Below, piece after piece: positions 1 through 8,253 of a DNA stretch of 64,000 bases. This stretch comes from Rhodovastum sp963804495 (lineage in GTDB: Bacteria; Pseudomonadota; Alphaproteobacteria; Acetobacterales; Acetobacteraceae). Positions within the stretch are counted from its first letter, which is position 1, and each line of letters begins with the position of its first letter. The stretch lies in the NCBI GenBank assembly GCA_963804495.1, contig CAWDQN010000010.1:62001-126000 (forward strand). The letters run 5' to 3'. Under the pieces are notes generated by a model. That model saw nothing but the letters and a program-made list of their open reading frames with translations. It made no database searches and had not been told where the DNA came from. Position numbers and translations under genes: made by a program.

Positions 1-101
1 GCACCTGCGGCGTGAAGGTCTGGATCTTCAAGGGTGAGATCCTGGCGCACGACCCGCTGGCGCAGGATCGCCGCGCCGCCGAACAGGCGCCGCAGCGGTA
101 A
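1..101 (+). CDS. rpsC: 30S ribosomal protein S3, C-terminal end (partial)
   Basis: The window opens inside this gene. The last 32 codons read GVKVWIFKGEIL followed by a short charged tail, which is the typical C-terminus of bacterial uS3. The stop is TAA at 99-101. rplP follows 12 bp later, the standard S10-operon order rpsC-rplP-rpmC-rpsQ. uS3 sits at the mRNA entry channel of the 30S subunit. Only the tail is visible, so nothing can be said about the KH domain. Confidence 0.9.
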   Translation, partial: TCGVKVWIFKGEILAHDPLAQDRRAAEQAPQR

Positions 102-113
102 GGACGCACGACA

Positions 114-530
114 ATGCTGCAACCCAAACGCACCAATTACCGCAAGGCCCACAAGGGTCGCATCAAGGGCCTGGCGAAGGGGAACACCTCGCTGACCTTC
201 GGCTCGTACGGGCTGAAGGCGCTGGAGCCCGAGCGCCTGACTGCCCGGCAGATCGAGGCGGCACGGCGGGCGATCACGCGCGCCATGAAGCGCGCCGGAC
301 GGGTGTGGATTCGCATCTTTCCGGACGTGCCGGTCAGCCGCAAGCCCGCCGAGGTGCGGATGGGATCCGGCAAGGGGGCGCCCGAATTCTGGGTGGCCCG
401 GGTGAAGCCCGGCCGGATCGTGTTCGAAATCGACGGCGTGGCCGAGCTGTTGGCGCGCGAAGCGCTGAGCCTGGGCGCGGCCAAGCTGCCGATCCGCACC
501 AAGTTCGTCACCCGCATCGCGGACGCGTGA
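114..530 (+). CDS. rplP: 50S ribosomal protein L16
   Basis: This 138-residue protein matches uL16 in length and sequence. It starts MLQPKRTNYRKAHKGR and carries the conserved GSYGLKALEP and MGSGKGAPEFWVA stretches that lie near the peptidyl-transferase centre and the A-site tRNA elbow. The ATG at 114 follows an AAGGA box at about 100-104. It lies in the ribosomal superoperon, 12 bp after rpsC and 4 bp before rpmC, so it is surely cotranscribed. Confidence 0.97.
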   Translation: MLQPKRTNYRKAHKGRIKGLAKGNTSLTFGSYGLKALEPERLTARQIEAARRAITRAMKRAGRVWIRIFPDVPVSRKPAEVRMGSGKGAPEFWVARVKPGRIVFEIDGVAELLAREALSLGAAKLPIRTKFVTRIADA

Positions 531-534
531 TTCC

Positions 535-750
535 ATGGCCAAGCAAAGCAAGCCCGCCGATGTTCGGGCCAAGACCCCTGACGAGCTGTCCGCCCTGTTG
601 CTGACCCTGCGGAAGGAGCAGTTCAACCTGCGTTTCCAGCGGGCCACCGGGCAGCTCGAAGGCGTGGGCCGTGTGCGCACCGTGCGCCGCGATATCGCGC
701 GGGTGAAAACCATTCTGGCGGAGCAGAAGCGCTCCGCCGCCACCTCCTGA
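535..750 (+). CDS. rpmC: 50S ribosomal protein L29
   Basis: This 71-residue helical protein shows the uL29 signature: an N-terminal helix with TPDELSALLLTLRKEQFNLRFQ and the RTVRRDIARVKTIL helix. uL29 lies at the polypeptide exit tunnel and contributes to the docking site for trigger factor and SRP. The start ATG at 535 is 4 bp after the rplP stop. The protein is slightly longer than the roughly 63-residue norm because of an Ala/Ser-rich tail. Confidence 0.96.
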   Translation: MAKQSKPADVRAKTPDELSALLLTLRKEQFNLRFQRATGQLEGVGRVRTVRRDIARVKTILAEQKRSAATS

Positions 751-760
751 GGAGCGGTCG

Positions 761-1045
761 ATGCCAAGGCGCGTCCTGACCGGGCGGGTGACCAGCGACA
801 AGATGGACAAGACCGTCACGGTGCTTGTCAATCGCCGCGTGATGCACCCGCTCTATAAGAAGTTCATCCGGCGGTCCAAGAACTACGCCGCGCACGACGA
901 GCAGAATCTCTGCAAGATCGGCGACGTGGTCCGCATCGAGGAGTGCCGGCCGATCAGCAAGCGCAAGACCTGGCTGGTGGTCGAGCGCAACGGTGCCCCC
1001 TTGGCTCCCGCGGCGGCCGATGATGCCATCGCGGCGCTGGCCTGA
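761..1045 (+). CDS. rpsQ: 30S ribosomal protein S17
   Basis: This 94-residue protein begins MPRRVLTGRVTSDKMDKT, the conserved uS17 opening. It continues through HPLYKKFIRRSKNYAAHDE and the GDVVRIEECRPISKRKTW motif of the OB-fold. uS17 is a primary 16S rRNA binder. GAGGAGCGG at about 749-757 provides the ribosome-binding site. The C-terminus carries a short Ala-rich extension. rplN follows 10 bp later. Confidence 0.97.
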   Translation: MPRRVLTGRVTSDKMDKTVTVLVNRRVMHPLYKKFIRRSKNYAAHDEQNLCKIGDVVRIEECRPISKRKTWLVVERNGAPLAPAAADDAIAALA

Positions 1046-1055
1046 GGAGGGATAA

Positions 1056-1424
1056 ATGATTTCGGTCGAGACCAACCTGGACGTCGCCGATAATTCCGGC
1101 GCGCGACGGGTGCAGTGCATCAAAGTGCTGGGCGGCTCCAAGCGGAAGACCGCCTCGGTCGGCGATGTCATCGTGGTGTCGGTGAAGGACGCCATTCCGC
1201 GCGGCAAGGTGAAGAAGGGCGACGTGCACCAGGCGGTGATCGTGCGCACCTCGTTTCCGGTCCGCCGGGCGGATGGCAGCGCGATCCGATTCGACCGCAA
1301 TGCGGCGGTGCTGATCAACAAACAGCAGGAGCCGATCGGCACGCGCATCTTCGGCCCGGTGGTGCGCGAGCTGCGGGCAAAGAAGTTCATGAAGATCATC
1401 TCGCTGGCCCCGGAGGTGCTGTGA
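1056..1424 (+). CDS. rplN: 50S ribosomal protein L14
   Basis: This 122-residue protein has the exact usual uL14 length. Recognisable parts are the N-terminal DVADNSGARRVQCIKVLGG, the RADGSAIRFDRNAAVLIN segment and GTRIFGPVVRELR. uL14 forms part of intersubunit bridges. The start is preceded by GAGGAGG at 1043-1049. Its TGA stop (1422-1424) overlaps the ATG of rplX, so the two are translationally coupled. Confidence 0.98.
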   Translation: MISVETNLDVADNSGARRVQCIKVLGGSKRKTASVGDVIVVSVKDAIPRGKVKKGDVHQAVIVRTSFPVRRADGSAIRFDRNAAVLINKQQEPIGTRIFGPVVRELRAKKFMKIISLAPEVL

Positions 1425-1744
1425 TGGCTGCGCGCATCCGCAAGGGCGACACGGTCGTGGTGATCGCCGGCACCTCCAAGGGGCGCCGTGGGGAAGTGCT
1501 GCAGGTGATGCCGAAGGCGGACCGCGCGGTGGTGCAGGGTGTCAACCTGGCGAAGCGGCACACCAAGGCGCGCGGCGTCGGCCAGCCCGGCGGCATCATC
1601 GAGCGGGAAGCGACGATCCATTTGTCCAACCTGAAGCTGGTCGACCCCAAGACCGATACGCCCACCCGCGTGGGCTTCCGGATCCTGGAAGACGGCACCA
1701 AGGTCCGCGTTGCCAAGGCCACCGGCAACGTGGTCGAGAGTTAA
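1424..1744 (+). CDS. rplX: 50S ribosomal protein L24
   Basis: This 106-residue uL24 begins MAARIRKGDTVVVIAGTSKG, the KOW motif, and contains NLAKRHTKARGVGQPGGI and the C-terminal VGFRILEDGTKVRVAK. The ATG at 1424 overlaps the rplN stop (ATGA). A longer in-frame upstream extension exists but reads through rplN and has no family similarity, so the overlap start is preferred. uL24 initiates 50S assembly near the exit tunnel. Confidence 0.97.
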   Translation: MAARIRKGDTVVVIAGTSKGRRGEVLQVMPKADRAVVQGVNLAKRHTKARGVGQPGGIIEREATIHLSNLKLVDPKTDTPTRVGFRILEDGTKVRVAKATGNVVES

Positions 1745-1754
1745 GGAGGCTGCC

Positions 1755-2507
1755 ATGAGCGGTACCAAGGGCGGTCAAAAGGGCAAGACGCCGGCCAAGG
1801 GCGGGTCCGCCAAGGGCGGCGCTGGCGGCAAGGGTGGTGCTGCCGGCAAGGGCGGCAGCAAGGGCAAGCCGGCACAGGCGGCGCCGAAGAAATCCGAAGC
1901 CGGCGGCGGGCCGGCCTCGCTGCAGCAGGTCACCATCGGCAAGGACGTATCGGCCGGCACCGGCGAGATGCCGCGGATGCAGCGTCGTTACGTCGATGAG
2001 ATCCGGCCCGCGCTGACCAAGGAATTCGGCTACCGCAATCCGATGCAGGTGCCGAAGCTGGAGAAGATCGTCATCAACATGGGCGTGGGCGAGGCCGCGG
2101 GCGACCAGAAGAAGCTGGACGCGGCGGTGGCCGAGCTGGCGCTGATCTCCGGCCAGAAGCCGGTGAAGACGATCGCCAAGAAGGCGATCGCCGGCTTCAA
2201 GATCCGCGCCGGACTGCCCATCGGCTGCAAGGTGACGCTGCGCAAGGCACGGATGTACGAGTTCCTCGACCGGCTGGTCACCATCGCCCTGCCGCGGGTG
2301 CGCGACTTCCGCGGCATCGCCGGCAAAGGGTTCGATGGCCGCGGCAACTTCGCCATGGGGATGAAGGAACAGATCGTGTTCCCCGAAATCGTCTACGACA
2401 AGGTCAACTCGATCCGCGGCATGGACATCCAGTTCGTGACCACTGCGCAGACCGATGCCGAGGCGAAGGCGTTGCTGAAGAAGTTCGACATCCCGTTCCA
2501 GAACTGA
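1755..2507 (+). CDS. rplE: 50S ribosomal protein L5 with Gly/Lys-rich N-terminal extension
   Basis: The protein has 250 residues, against about 179 for most bacterial uL5. The uL5 core starts near residue 72 (MPRMQRRYVDEIRPALTKEF) and is intact: KLEKIVINMGVG, the P-site tRNA-contacting GLPIGCKVTLR region and GFDGRGNFAMGMKEQIVFPE. The first roughly 70 residues are low-complexity KGG/AGG/GK repeats, predicted disordered and very basic. The ATG at 1755 has an ideal AAGGAGG at 1743-1749. The internal ATG at 1968 lacks such a site, so the extension is probably translated. uL5 organises 5S rRNA in the central protuberance; the role of the tail is unknown. Confidence 0.95.
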   Translation: MSGTKGGQKGKTPAKGGSAKGGAGGKGGAAGKGGSKGKPAQAAPKKSEAGGGPASLQQVTIGKDVSAGTGEMPRMQRRYVDEIRPALTKEFGYRNPMQVPKLEKIVINMGVGEAAGDQKKLDAAVAELALISGQKPVKTIAKKAIAGFKIRAGLPIGCKVTLRKARMYEFLDRLVTIALPRVRDFRGIAGKGFDGRGNFAMGMKEQIVFPEIVYDKVNSIRGMDIQFVTTAQTDAEAKALLKKFDIPFQN

Positions 2508-2586
2508 AGGTTCAGGAACGGAATGCACGTGATGGGTGATTGGAATACCGCCGGCGCAGAGCCGGCAGGTTCCGGAGGGTAGGCAG

Positions 2587-2892
2587 ATGGCGAAGACGTC
2601 CGCGGTCAACCGCAATGCGATGCGCCAGCGTCTGGCGGCGCGCGACAAGAACAAGCGCGCGGCGCTGAAGGAGATCGTCATGGACCGGTCCAGTCCGGTC
2701 GAGGATCGCTTCGAGGCGACTTTGAAACTGGCGCAGTTGCCGCGTAACGGGGCGGCGGTGCGCGTGCGGCTGCGCTGCACCCTGACCGGACGGTCGCGCG
2801 GCAACTACCGCAAGTTCAAGCTCTGCCGCAACATGCTGCGCGAGTTGGCCAACCAGGGCCAGATTCCCGGCATGGTCAAGGCGAGCTGGTAA
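2587..2892 (+). CDS. rpsN: 30S ribosomal protein S14 (zinc-free type)
   Basis: This 101-residue uS14 begins MAKTSAVNRNAMRQRLAARD and ends IPGMVKASW. It contains RCTLTGRSRGNYRKFKLCRN and lacks the CxxC pairs of the zinc-binding short form, so it is the long zinc-free type usual in Proteobacteria. The ATG at 2587 follows GGAGG at 2575-2579 and fits the canonical MAK start. An in-frame start 17 codons upstream exists but adds only unconserved sequence. Confidence 0.97.
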   Translation: MAKTSAVNRNAMRQRLAARDKNKRAALKEIVMDRSSPVEDRFEATLKLAQLPRNGAAVRVRLRCTLTGRSRGNYRKFKLCRNMLRELANQGQIPGMVKASW

Positions 2893-2907
2893 GGAGGGAA
2901 AGGACAG

Positions 2908-3306
2908 ATGTCTCTATCCGATCCCCTGGGCGATATGCTGACGCGGATCCGCAACGCGCAACGCTCGCGCCATGCGGCGTGTGTCGCGCCGAACTCGCAG
3001 CTGCGCCAGAACGTGCTCGATGTGCTGAAGCGCGAAGGCTTCATCCGCGGCTTTTCCACCGAGGACGTGCGGCCCGGCGTGTCTCTGATCCGCATCGAGC
3101 TGAAGTACAACGAGGGCGAGCCGGTCATCAAGGAGATCACCCGCATCTCCAAACCGGGCCGCCGCGTCTATTCGAAGATCAAGGAGCTGCCCCGGGTCTA
3201 TGCCGGGCTCGGCATCTCGATCCTGTCCACCCCGCGCGGGGTGCTGAGCGATGCCGAGGCTCGCGCCGCCAATGTTGGCGGCGAGGTCCTCTGCCGCGTG
3301 TTCTGA
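2908..3306 (+). CDS. rpsH: 30S ribosomal protein S8
   Basis: This 132-residue uS8 begins MSLSDPLGDMLTRIRNAQ. It includes RISKPGRRVYSKIKELPRV and the C-terminal GLGISILSTPRGVLSDAEA with GGEVLCRVF, all conserved in the family. uS8 binds helix 21 of 16S rRNA and in enterobacteria regulates spc translation; whether it does so here cannot be seen. AAGGAGGGAAAGG at 2891-2903 provides the ribosome-binding site. Confidence 0.98.
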   Translation: MSLSDPLGDMLTRIRNAQRSRHAACVAPNSQLRQNVLDVLKREGFIRGFSTEDVRPGVSLIRIELKYNEGEPVIKEITRISKPGRRVYSKIKELPRVYAGLGISILSTPRGVLSDAEARAANVGGEVLCRVF

Positions 3307-3316
3307 GGAGAACGGC

Positions 3317-3850
3317 ATGTCGCGCATTGGAAAATATCCGGTCGAGATCCCGGCGGGCGTGCAGGTTGCGCTGGCCGGCCGCACCCTCACCGCAAAGGGC
3401 AGGCTCGGCGAATTGTCGCTGGAGCTGACCGATCTGGTCGATGCGAAGATCGAGGGCGGGCGCGTCTCGGTGGCGCCGCGCGGCGATGCCACGCCGGCGC
3501 GGATGATGTGGGGCACCACACGGGCGCTGGTCGCCAGCATGGTGCGTGGCGTCAGCACCGGCTACGCCAAGACGCTGGAAATCACCGGCACCGGCTACCG
3601 CGCCGCGGTGCAGGGCAGCAATCTGGTGATGAATCTCGGTTTCTCGCATGACGTGGTTTATGCGATTCCCGCGGGTATCAAGGTCAGTTGCGAGAAGCCG
3701 ACCTTGATCAAGATCGAGGGCGTCGACAAGCGGCTGGTGGGTCAGGTCTGCGCCGAGATCCGCACCTGGCGTCCGCCCGAGCCCTACAAGGGCAAGGGCG
3801 TGAAGTTCGTGGGCGAACAGATCCGGCGCAAGGAAGGCAAGAAGAAGTAA
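3317..3850 (+). CDS. rplF: 50S ribosomal protein L6
   Basis: This 177-residue uL6 starts MSRIGKYPVEIPAGVQV and contains the duplicated domain and the C-terminal rRNA-binding segment RTWRPPEPYKGKGVKFVGE. The ATG at 3317 lies 10 bp after the rpsH stop and has GAGGAG at 3305-3310. The longer in-frame reading overlaps rpsH and is not conserved. uL6 lies near the factor-binding site of the 50S subunit. Confidence 0.97.
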   Translation: MSRIGKYPVEIPAGVQVALAGRTLTAKGRLGELSLELTDLVDAKIEGGRVSVAPRGDATPARMMWGTTRALVASMVRGVSTGYAKTLEITGTGYRAAVQGSNLVMNLGFSHDVVYAIPAGIKVSCEKPTLIKIEGVDKRLVGQVCAEIRTWRPPEPYKGKGVKFVGEQIRRKEGKKK

Positions 3851-3851
3851 C

Positions 3852-4214
3852 ATGAGCGCGAACCACAACTTGCAGGCGCGCCGCAGGGACAGGCTGCGCT
3901 TCCAGCTTCGTCGCAAGGCGGGTGGCCGGCCGCGGCTGTCAGTGTTCCGCTCCGGCAAGAACATCTACGCCCAGGTGATCGACGACGGCCAGGGCCGCAC
4001 CCTGGCGGCGGCCTCCAGCCTCGATGCCAGTCTGCGCGAGCAGTTGAAAACCGGCGCCGACAAATCGGCGGCGGCGGCGGTCGGCAAGCTGGTGGCCGAA
4101 CGGGCGCTGGCGGCGGGCGTGACCGCGGTGGTGTTCGACCGCGGCGCCTATCTCTACCACGGCCGCGTCAAGGCGCTGGCCGATGCCGCCCGCGAGGGCG
4201 GGCTGTCCTTCTGA
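3852..4214 (+). CDS. rplR: 50S ribosomal protein L18
   Basis: This 120-residue uL18 has the conserved RRKAGGRPRLSVFRSGKNIYAQVIDD region and the C-terminal VVFDRGAYLYHGRVKALADAAREGGL. The N-terminal basic tail contacts 5S rRNA. The ATG at 3852 is one base after the rplF stop, so translational coupling is likely. The length matches the family. Confidence 0.98.
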   Translation: MSANHNLQARRRDRLRFQLRRKAGGRPRLSVFRSGKNIYAQVIDDGQGRTLAAASSLDASLREQLKTGADKSAAAAVGKLVAERALAAGVTAVVFDRGAYLYHGRVKALADAAREGGLSF

Positions 4215-4226
4215 GGGGAATGACCG

Positions 4227-4829
4227 ATGGCACGTGAACCGAGGGATGGCGGCGGCGGGCGCGGACGTGACCGCGAACGCGAGCGCGACGGCGGCGACGA
4301 ACTGATCGACAAGCTGGTCACCATCAACCGTGTGGCCAAGGTGGTGAAGGGCGGCCGGCGCTTCGCTTTCGCCGCCCTGGTGGTGGTGGGTGACCAGAAG
4401 GGCCGCGTGGGCTATGGCGCGGGCAAGGCGCGCGAGGTGCCGGAGGCCATTCGCAAGGCCACCGACCGCGCCAAGCGCGCCATGATCCGGGTGCCCATGA
4501 AGGAAGGCCGCACGCTGCATCACGATGTCTACGGCCATTACGGCGCCGGGCACGTGGTGCTGCGCTCGGCCGCGGCAGGCACCGGCATCATCGCCGGTGG
4601 GCCGATGCGCGCGGTGTTCGAGACGCTGGGCATCGGCGATGTGGTGGCCAAGTCCCTCGGCAGCCGCAACCCGCACAACATGGTCAAGGCCACCTTCGCC
4701 GCCCTGACCCAAAGCGCCAGCCCGCGCAGCGTGGCCAGCCGGCGCGGCAAGAAAGTATCCGATCTGCTCGGCCGGCGCGACCAGCATGCCGCCGCTGCCC
4801 CGACCGAGGAGGCGACGACCAATGGCTGA
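4227..4829 (+). CDS. rpsE: 30S ribosomal protein S5
   Basis: This 200-residue uS5 opens with about 25 residues of Arg/Gly/Asp/Glu-rich sequence. The double-stranded-RNA-binding-like domain follows (INRVAKVVKGGRRFAFAALVVVGD, GYGAGKAREVPEAI), then the C-terminal domain (GTGIIAGGPMRAVFE, SLGSRNPHNMVKAT). uS5 controls mRNA entry and decoding accuracy. Its stop (4827-4829) lies inside the rpmD start region, so the two genes overlap. Confidence 0.97.
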   Translation: MAREPRDGGGGRGRDRERERDGGDELIDKLVTINRVAKVVKGGRRFAFAALVVVGDQKGRVGYGAGKAREVPEAIRKATDRAKRAMIRVPMKEGRTLHHDVYGHYGAGHVVLRSAAAGTGIIAGGPMRAVFETLGIGDVVAKSLGSRNPHNMVKATFAALTQSASPRSVASRRGKKVSDLLGRRDQHAAAAPTEEATTNG

Positions 4830-5025
4830 GCAGGGGGTTGAGCAGGGGAAGGTGCGGGTCACCCAGGTGGCGTCGGTGGCCGGCCGCAAGCCGGGCCAGA
4901 AGGAGACGCTGATTGGCCTCGGCCTGAACAAGATCCGCCGTTCGCGCGAGCTGGAGGATACCCCTTCGGTGCGCGGCATGATCCGCAAGGTGGCCCACCT
5001 GGTGAAGGTGGAGGAGCTGTCCTGA
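4822..5025 (+). CDS. rpmD: 50S ribosomal protein L30
   Basis: This 67-residue uL30 contains KVRVTQVASVAGRKPGQKET and LGLNKIRRSRELEDTPSVRGM, the family hallmarks. The ATG at 4822 overlaps the end of rpsE by 8 bp and has GAGGAGGCG at 4806-4814. A longer in-frame start upstream lies wholly within rpsE and is not conserved. uL30 stabilises 23S rRNA near the 5S region. Confidence 0.95.
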   Translation: MAEQGVEQGKVRVTQVASVAGRKPGQKETLIGLGLNKIRRSRELEDTPSVRGMIRKVAHLVKVEELS

Positions 5026-5059
5026 CGCGCGTGGGGCGGCAGGATGGAAGGGAAGAGCG

Positions 5060-5551
5060 ATGAAGCTGAACGAACTGCGCGACAATCCCGGTGCGCGCCT
5101 GAAGTCCAAGCGGCTCGGCCGCGGCATCGGCTCGGGCAAGGGCAAAACGTCGGGCAAGGGCGTGAAGGGTCAGAAGGCGCGCGAGGGCGTGGCGCTGAAC
5201 GGTTTTGAGGGCGGCCAGCTGCCGATCTATCGCCGGCTGCCCAAGCGCGGGTTCAAGAACATTTTCCGAAAGGAATATGCTCCGGTGAACCTGGGAGCGT
5301 TGGCGAAGGCCATCGCGTCCGGCCGCATCGATCCTGCCCTGCCGATCACCGAGGACACACTGCGCACGGCCGGACTGGTGCGCGGCGGCAAGGTCGTTGG
5401 CGTGCGCCTGCTGGCCAGCGGCGCGCTGGCGACGGCGGTGACCATCACCATCTCCGGCGCTTCCGCCTCGGCAATTGCGGCGGTGCAGGCTGCCGGTGGC
5501 AGCGTCACCACCACCGTGGCCGCCCGGCCCGGCCCGGCGCCGGCCGCCTGA
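5060..5551 (+). CDS. rplO: 50S ribosomal protein L15
   Basis: This 163-residue uL15 begins MKLNELRDNPGARLKSKRLG. It carries the Gly/Lys-rich loop GRGIGSGKGKTSGKGVKGQK and the fold region FEGGQLPIYRRLPKRGFKN. The C-terminal ASASAIAAVQAAGGSVT matches the family end and is followed by a short Pro/Ala tail. GGAAGGGAAGAG at 5046-5057 provides the ribosome-binding site. secY follows after 199 bp. Confidence 0.97.
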   Translation: MKLNELRDNPGARLKSKRLGRGIGSGKGKTSGKGVKGQKAREGVALNGFEGGQLPIYRRLPKRGFKNIFRKEYAPVNLGALAKAIASGRIDPALPITEDTLRTAGLVRGGKVVGVRLLASGALATAVTITISGASASAIAAVQAAGGSVTTTVAARPGPAPAA

Positions 5552-5750
5552 GCGGTTGCGCATGAATGCCCGCGGCGCTCCGGTGTCACCGGCTGGCGCC
5601 CACGCAAGCCAGCGGGCGTTCAGTGACATGGTTGATTGCCTAGCAGGCGCTTTGGCTTGCGCCGCGGCCTGCGGGCGCGGCAGTATGGATCCAACAGGCG
5701 GCGCCCTCGGGACCACCCGGGCGGCGCCGCTGGCATAACGGGAACCTCCC
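5552..5750 (+). other. rplO-secY spacer with a GC-rich inverted repeat
   Basis: This 199-bp spacer is unusually long for the spc operon. It holds no convincing gene. Near its end, GGCGGCGCCC (about 5698-5707) and its near-complement CGGGCGGCGCCGC (about 5718-5730) can pair into a stable hairpin about 20 bp before the secY ATG. This could be a partial terminator or attenuator that lowers secY and adk expression, or simply GC-rich spacer. Confidence 0.4.
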
Positions 5751-7097
5751 ATGGCCTCTGCAGCCGAGCAGCTTGCGGCCAATCTCAACCTTGGAGTCTT
5801 TTCCAAGGCAACCGAGTTGAAGAAGCGCATCTGGTTCACCCTGGGGGCGCTGCTGGTCTACCGGATCGGCACCTATATCCCGGTGCCGGGCGTGGACGCG
5901 TCGGTGATGGGCGAGATGCTGCGCGCCCATGGCGGCGGCATCCTGGGCATGTTCGACATGTTCAGCGGCGGCGCGCTTGGCCGCATGACCGTGCTGGCGC
6001 TGAACATCATGCCCTATATCAGTGCCAGCATCATCATTCAGCTGATGACCGCCGCGGTTCCGTCGCTTGAGGCGCTCAAGAAGGAAGGCGAGTCGGGGCG
6101 CAAGAAGCTCAACCAGTACACCCGCTACCTTACCGTCGTCATCGCCACGTTCCAGTCCTACGGCATCGCCATCGGGCTGGAGAACATGCGCGGCAGCTTC
6201 GGCGCAGCGGTGATCGATCCCGGCCTGTTCTTCGTGGTGTCCTGCGTCATCAGCCTGGTCGGCGGCACGATGTTCCTGATGTGGCTGGGCGAGCAGATCA
6301 CCGCCCGCGGCATCGGCAACGGCATCAGCCTGATCATCATGGCCGGCATTGTGGCCAATGTTCCGCATGCGCTCGGCTCGCTGCTGGAACTCGGCCGCAC
6401 GGGTGCGCTCAGCCCGGTGTTCATTCTGATGTTCCTGACCATCGCTGTGCTGGTGGTCGGCTTCGTCGTGTTCCTGGAGAGGGCGCAGCGGCGCATCGTG
6501 GTGCAATACCCGAAACGCCAGGTGGGCAACCGCATGTTCGGCGGCGACTCCACCCACATGCCGCTCAAGGTGAACACCTCGGGGGTGATCCCGCCGATCT
6601 TCGCCAGTTCCATCCTCCTGGTGCCGGCCACGATTGCCGGCTTCTCCGAGCAGAACGGCGACGGCGGGTGGCTCGGCATGTTCAGCAACCTGCTGGCGCA
6701 CGGTTCCTGGCTTTACATGGTCGTCTATGCGTCGCTGATCGTGTTCTTCGCCTTCTTCTACACCGCGGTGGTTTTCAATACCGTGGAGACCGCGGATAAC
6801 CTCAAGAAATACGGTGGTTTCGTTCCGGGCATACGGCCCGGCGCTGCCACCGCTGACTATTTTGATTACATCCTCACCAGATTGACCACGGTGGGCGCGA
6901 TTTATCTCGTTGCCGTCTGCCTGCTGCCGGAGTTCCTTATCAGCAGCTACGGCGTGCCGTTCTATTTCGGCGGCACCAGTCTGATGATCATTGTGTCGGT
7001 GACGATGGACACAGTCACCCAGATCCAGTCGCACTTGCTCGCGCACCAGTACGAGGGTCTGATCAAGAAGGCGCGCGTGAAGGGTCGTGGGCGATGA
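5751..7097 (+). CDS. secY: Sec translocase channel subunit SecY
   Basis: This 448-residue polytopic protein is the central pore of the Sec translocon. Family marks are FDMFSGGALGRMTVLALNIM, the cytosolic loop QYTRYLTVVIA, the plug/TM2 region MPYISASIIIQLM and the ribosome/SecA-binding loop GNRMFGGDSTHMPLKVNTSGVIPPIFASS. Ten membrane helices are expected and the length is typical. The ATG at 5751 has a modest GGGAA site. Its TGA overlaps the adk start (ATGA), the usual alphaproteobacterial secY-adk pairing. Confidence 0.98.
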   Translation: MASAAEQLAANLNLGVFSKATELKKRIWFTLGALLVYRIGTYIPVPGVDASVMGEMLRAHGGGILGMFDMFSGGALGRMTVLALNIMPYISASIIIQLMTAAVPSLEALKKEGESGRKKLNQYTRYLTVVIATFQSYGIAIGLENMRGSFGAAVIDPGLFFVVSCVISLVGGTMFLMWLGEQITARGIGNGISLIIMAGIVANVPHALGSLLELGRTGALSPVFILMFLTIAVLVVGFVVFLERAQRRIVVQYPKRQVGNRMFGGDSTHMPLKVNTSGVIPPIFASSILLVPATIAGFSEQNGDGGWLGMFSNLLAHGSWLYMVVYASLIVFFAFFYTAVVFNTVETADNLKKYGGFVPGIRPGAATADYFDYILTRLTTVGAIYLVAVCLLPEFLISSYGVPFYFGGTSLMIIVSVTMDTVTQIQSHLLAHQYEGLIKKARVKGRGR

Positions 7098-7750
7098 ACC
7101 TGATTTTTCTCGGTCCCCCTGGTGCGGGCAAGGGCACGCAGGCCAAGCGTCTGCAGGACCGTTACGGCGTGGTGCAGATTTCCACCGGCGACATGCTGCG
7201 CGCCGAGGTGGCGGCGGACAGCGAGATCGGGCGAGAGGCAAAGGCAGTGATGGAGGCGGGCAAGCTGGTGTCCGACGACATCCTCATCCGCATGCTCGCC
7301 GTCCGCATCACCCGGCCGGATTGCGCCCGCGGCTTCATCCTCGACGGTTTCCCGCGCACGGTGCCGCAGGCCGAGGCACTGGACCGCGTGCTTGCCGAAA
7401 AGGCGCTGACTCTCGATGCGGTGGTCGAACTGGCGGTGGACGACGCCGCTTTGGTCGAGCGCATCGCCGGCCGGTATACCTGCGCCAAGTGCGGTGCCGG
7501 CTACCACGACAGTTTCCAGAAGCCGAAGGTCGAGGGTGTCTGCAACTCCTGCGGCAGCACCGAATTCAGCCGCCGCGCCGACGACAACCGCGACACCGTG
7601 GTGGCGCGGTTGGAGGCGTATCATCGCCAGACCGCGCCAATTCTGCCGCACTACGCCGCGCAGGGGAAACTGCAGGCAGTCGACGGTATGGCGGAAATCG
7701 ACGAGGTCACGCGCCAGCTGACGGCGATTCTCGACCCTCTCGCGGCTTAG
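7094..7750 (+). CDS. adk: Adenylate kinase (zinc-lid type)
   Basis: This 218-residue long-form adenylate kinase interconverts ATP + AMP and 2 ADP. The P-loop is GPPGAGKGTQAKRL, the AMP-binding segment is STGDMLRAEV and the nucleotide fold continues with DGFPRTVPQAEAL. The LID carries four cysteines in two pairs (CAKCGAGYH and CNSCGS), so a structural zinc is likely; many Gram-negative enzymes lack these. Its ATG overlaps the secY stop by 4 bp. Confidence 0.98.
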   Translation: MNLIFLGPPGAGKGTQAKRLQDRYGVVQISTGDMLRAEVAADSEIGREAKAVMEAGKLVSDDILIRMLAVRITRPDCARGFILDGFPRTVPQAEALDRVLAEKALTLDAVVELAVDDAALVERIAGRYTCAKCGAGYHDSFQKPKVEGVCNSCGSTEFSRRADDNRDTVVARLEAYHRQTAPILPHYAAQGKLQAVDGMAEIDEVTRQLTAILDPLAA

Positions 7751-7972
7751 CGCTGACACAGGTAACGCGCAGGTTCCCACCGTGATTCCTGGCCTTTTCA
7801 GCCTTGTTGCCGCGCTCATGTAGGTGAAGCGGTCGTGCAATTTGTATCGACCGCCTCGGCAAGTGGCGTGGAGCTGGTTTCGTCAGAGTCTGGACCGGCG
7901 CCGCTTGGGGTGAGCTGGGGTGCCCTGGCAAGGGGACGTGCATGCGCGCCCCTGCGCCTATTTTCTTCGGCG

Positions 7973-8008
7973 GCGCCGGTCAGCCTGACCGGCGCGCGCC
8001 GTTGTTTT
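7973..8008 (+). terminator. Terminator-like hairpin after adk
   Basis: GCGCCGGTCA (7973-7982) and TGACCGGCGC (7986-7995) are perfect complements with a 3-nt loop. A T-rich stretch TTGTTTT follows at about 8002-8008. The stem is strong, but the T-run is offset by a few bases, so termination is probable rather than certain. Confidence 0.45.
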
Positions 8009-8253
8009 CGTGGTCAGCCGCCTTGGCGTCCGTCAACCCGCTTGGCGTGGCGTTGTGGCTGTTACTGGGCTGTGCGGCGTGGCACGCGGTTGCCCGGACG
8101 TGGCGCCACTGGCCCGTATCAGGCTGGAAATCTTGTGTACCAATGGCGCCGCTTTTGCTGTTCGGACTGTTGCTGATCGTCGCTCGGAGGAACGACCGCC
8201 GGACCCTGGCTTCGTCAGAACGCGCTATATCACAAGAATTTGATCGATCTGCG

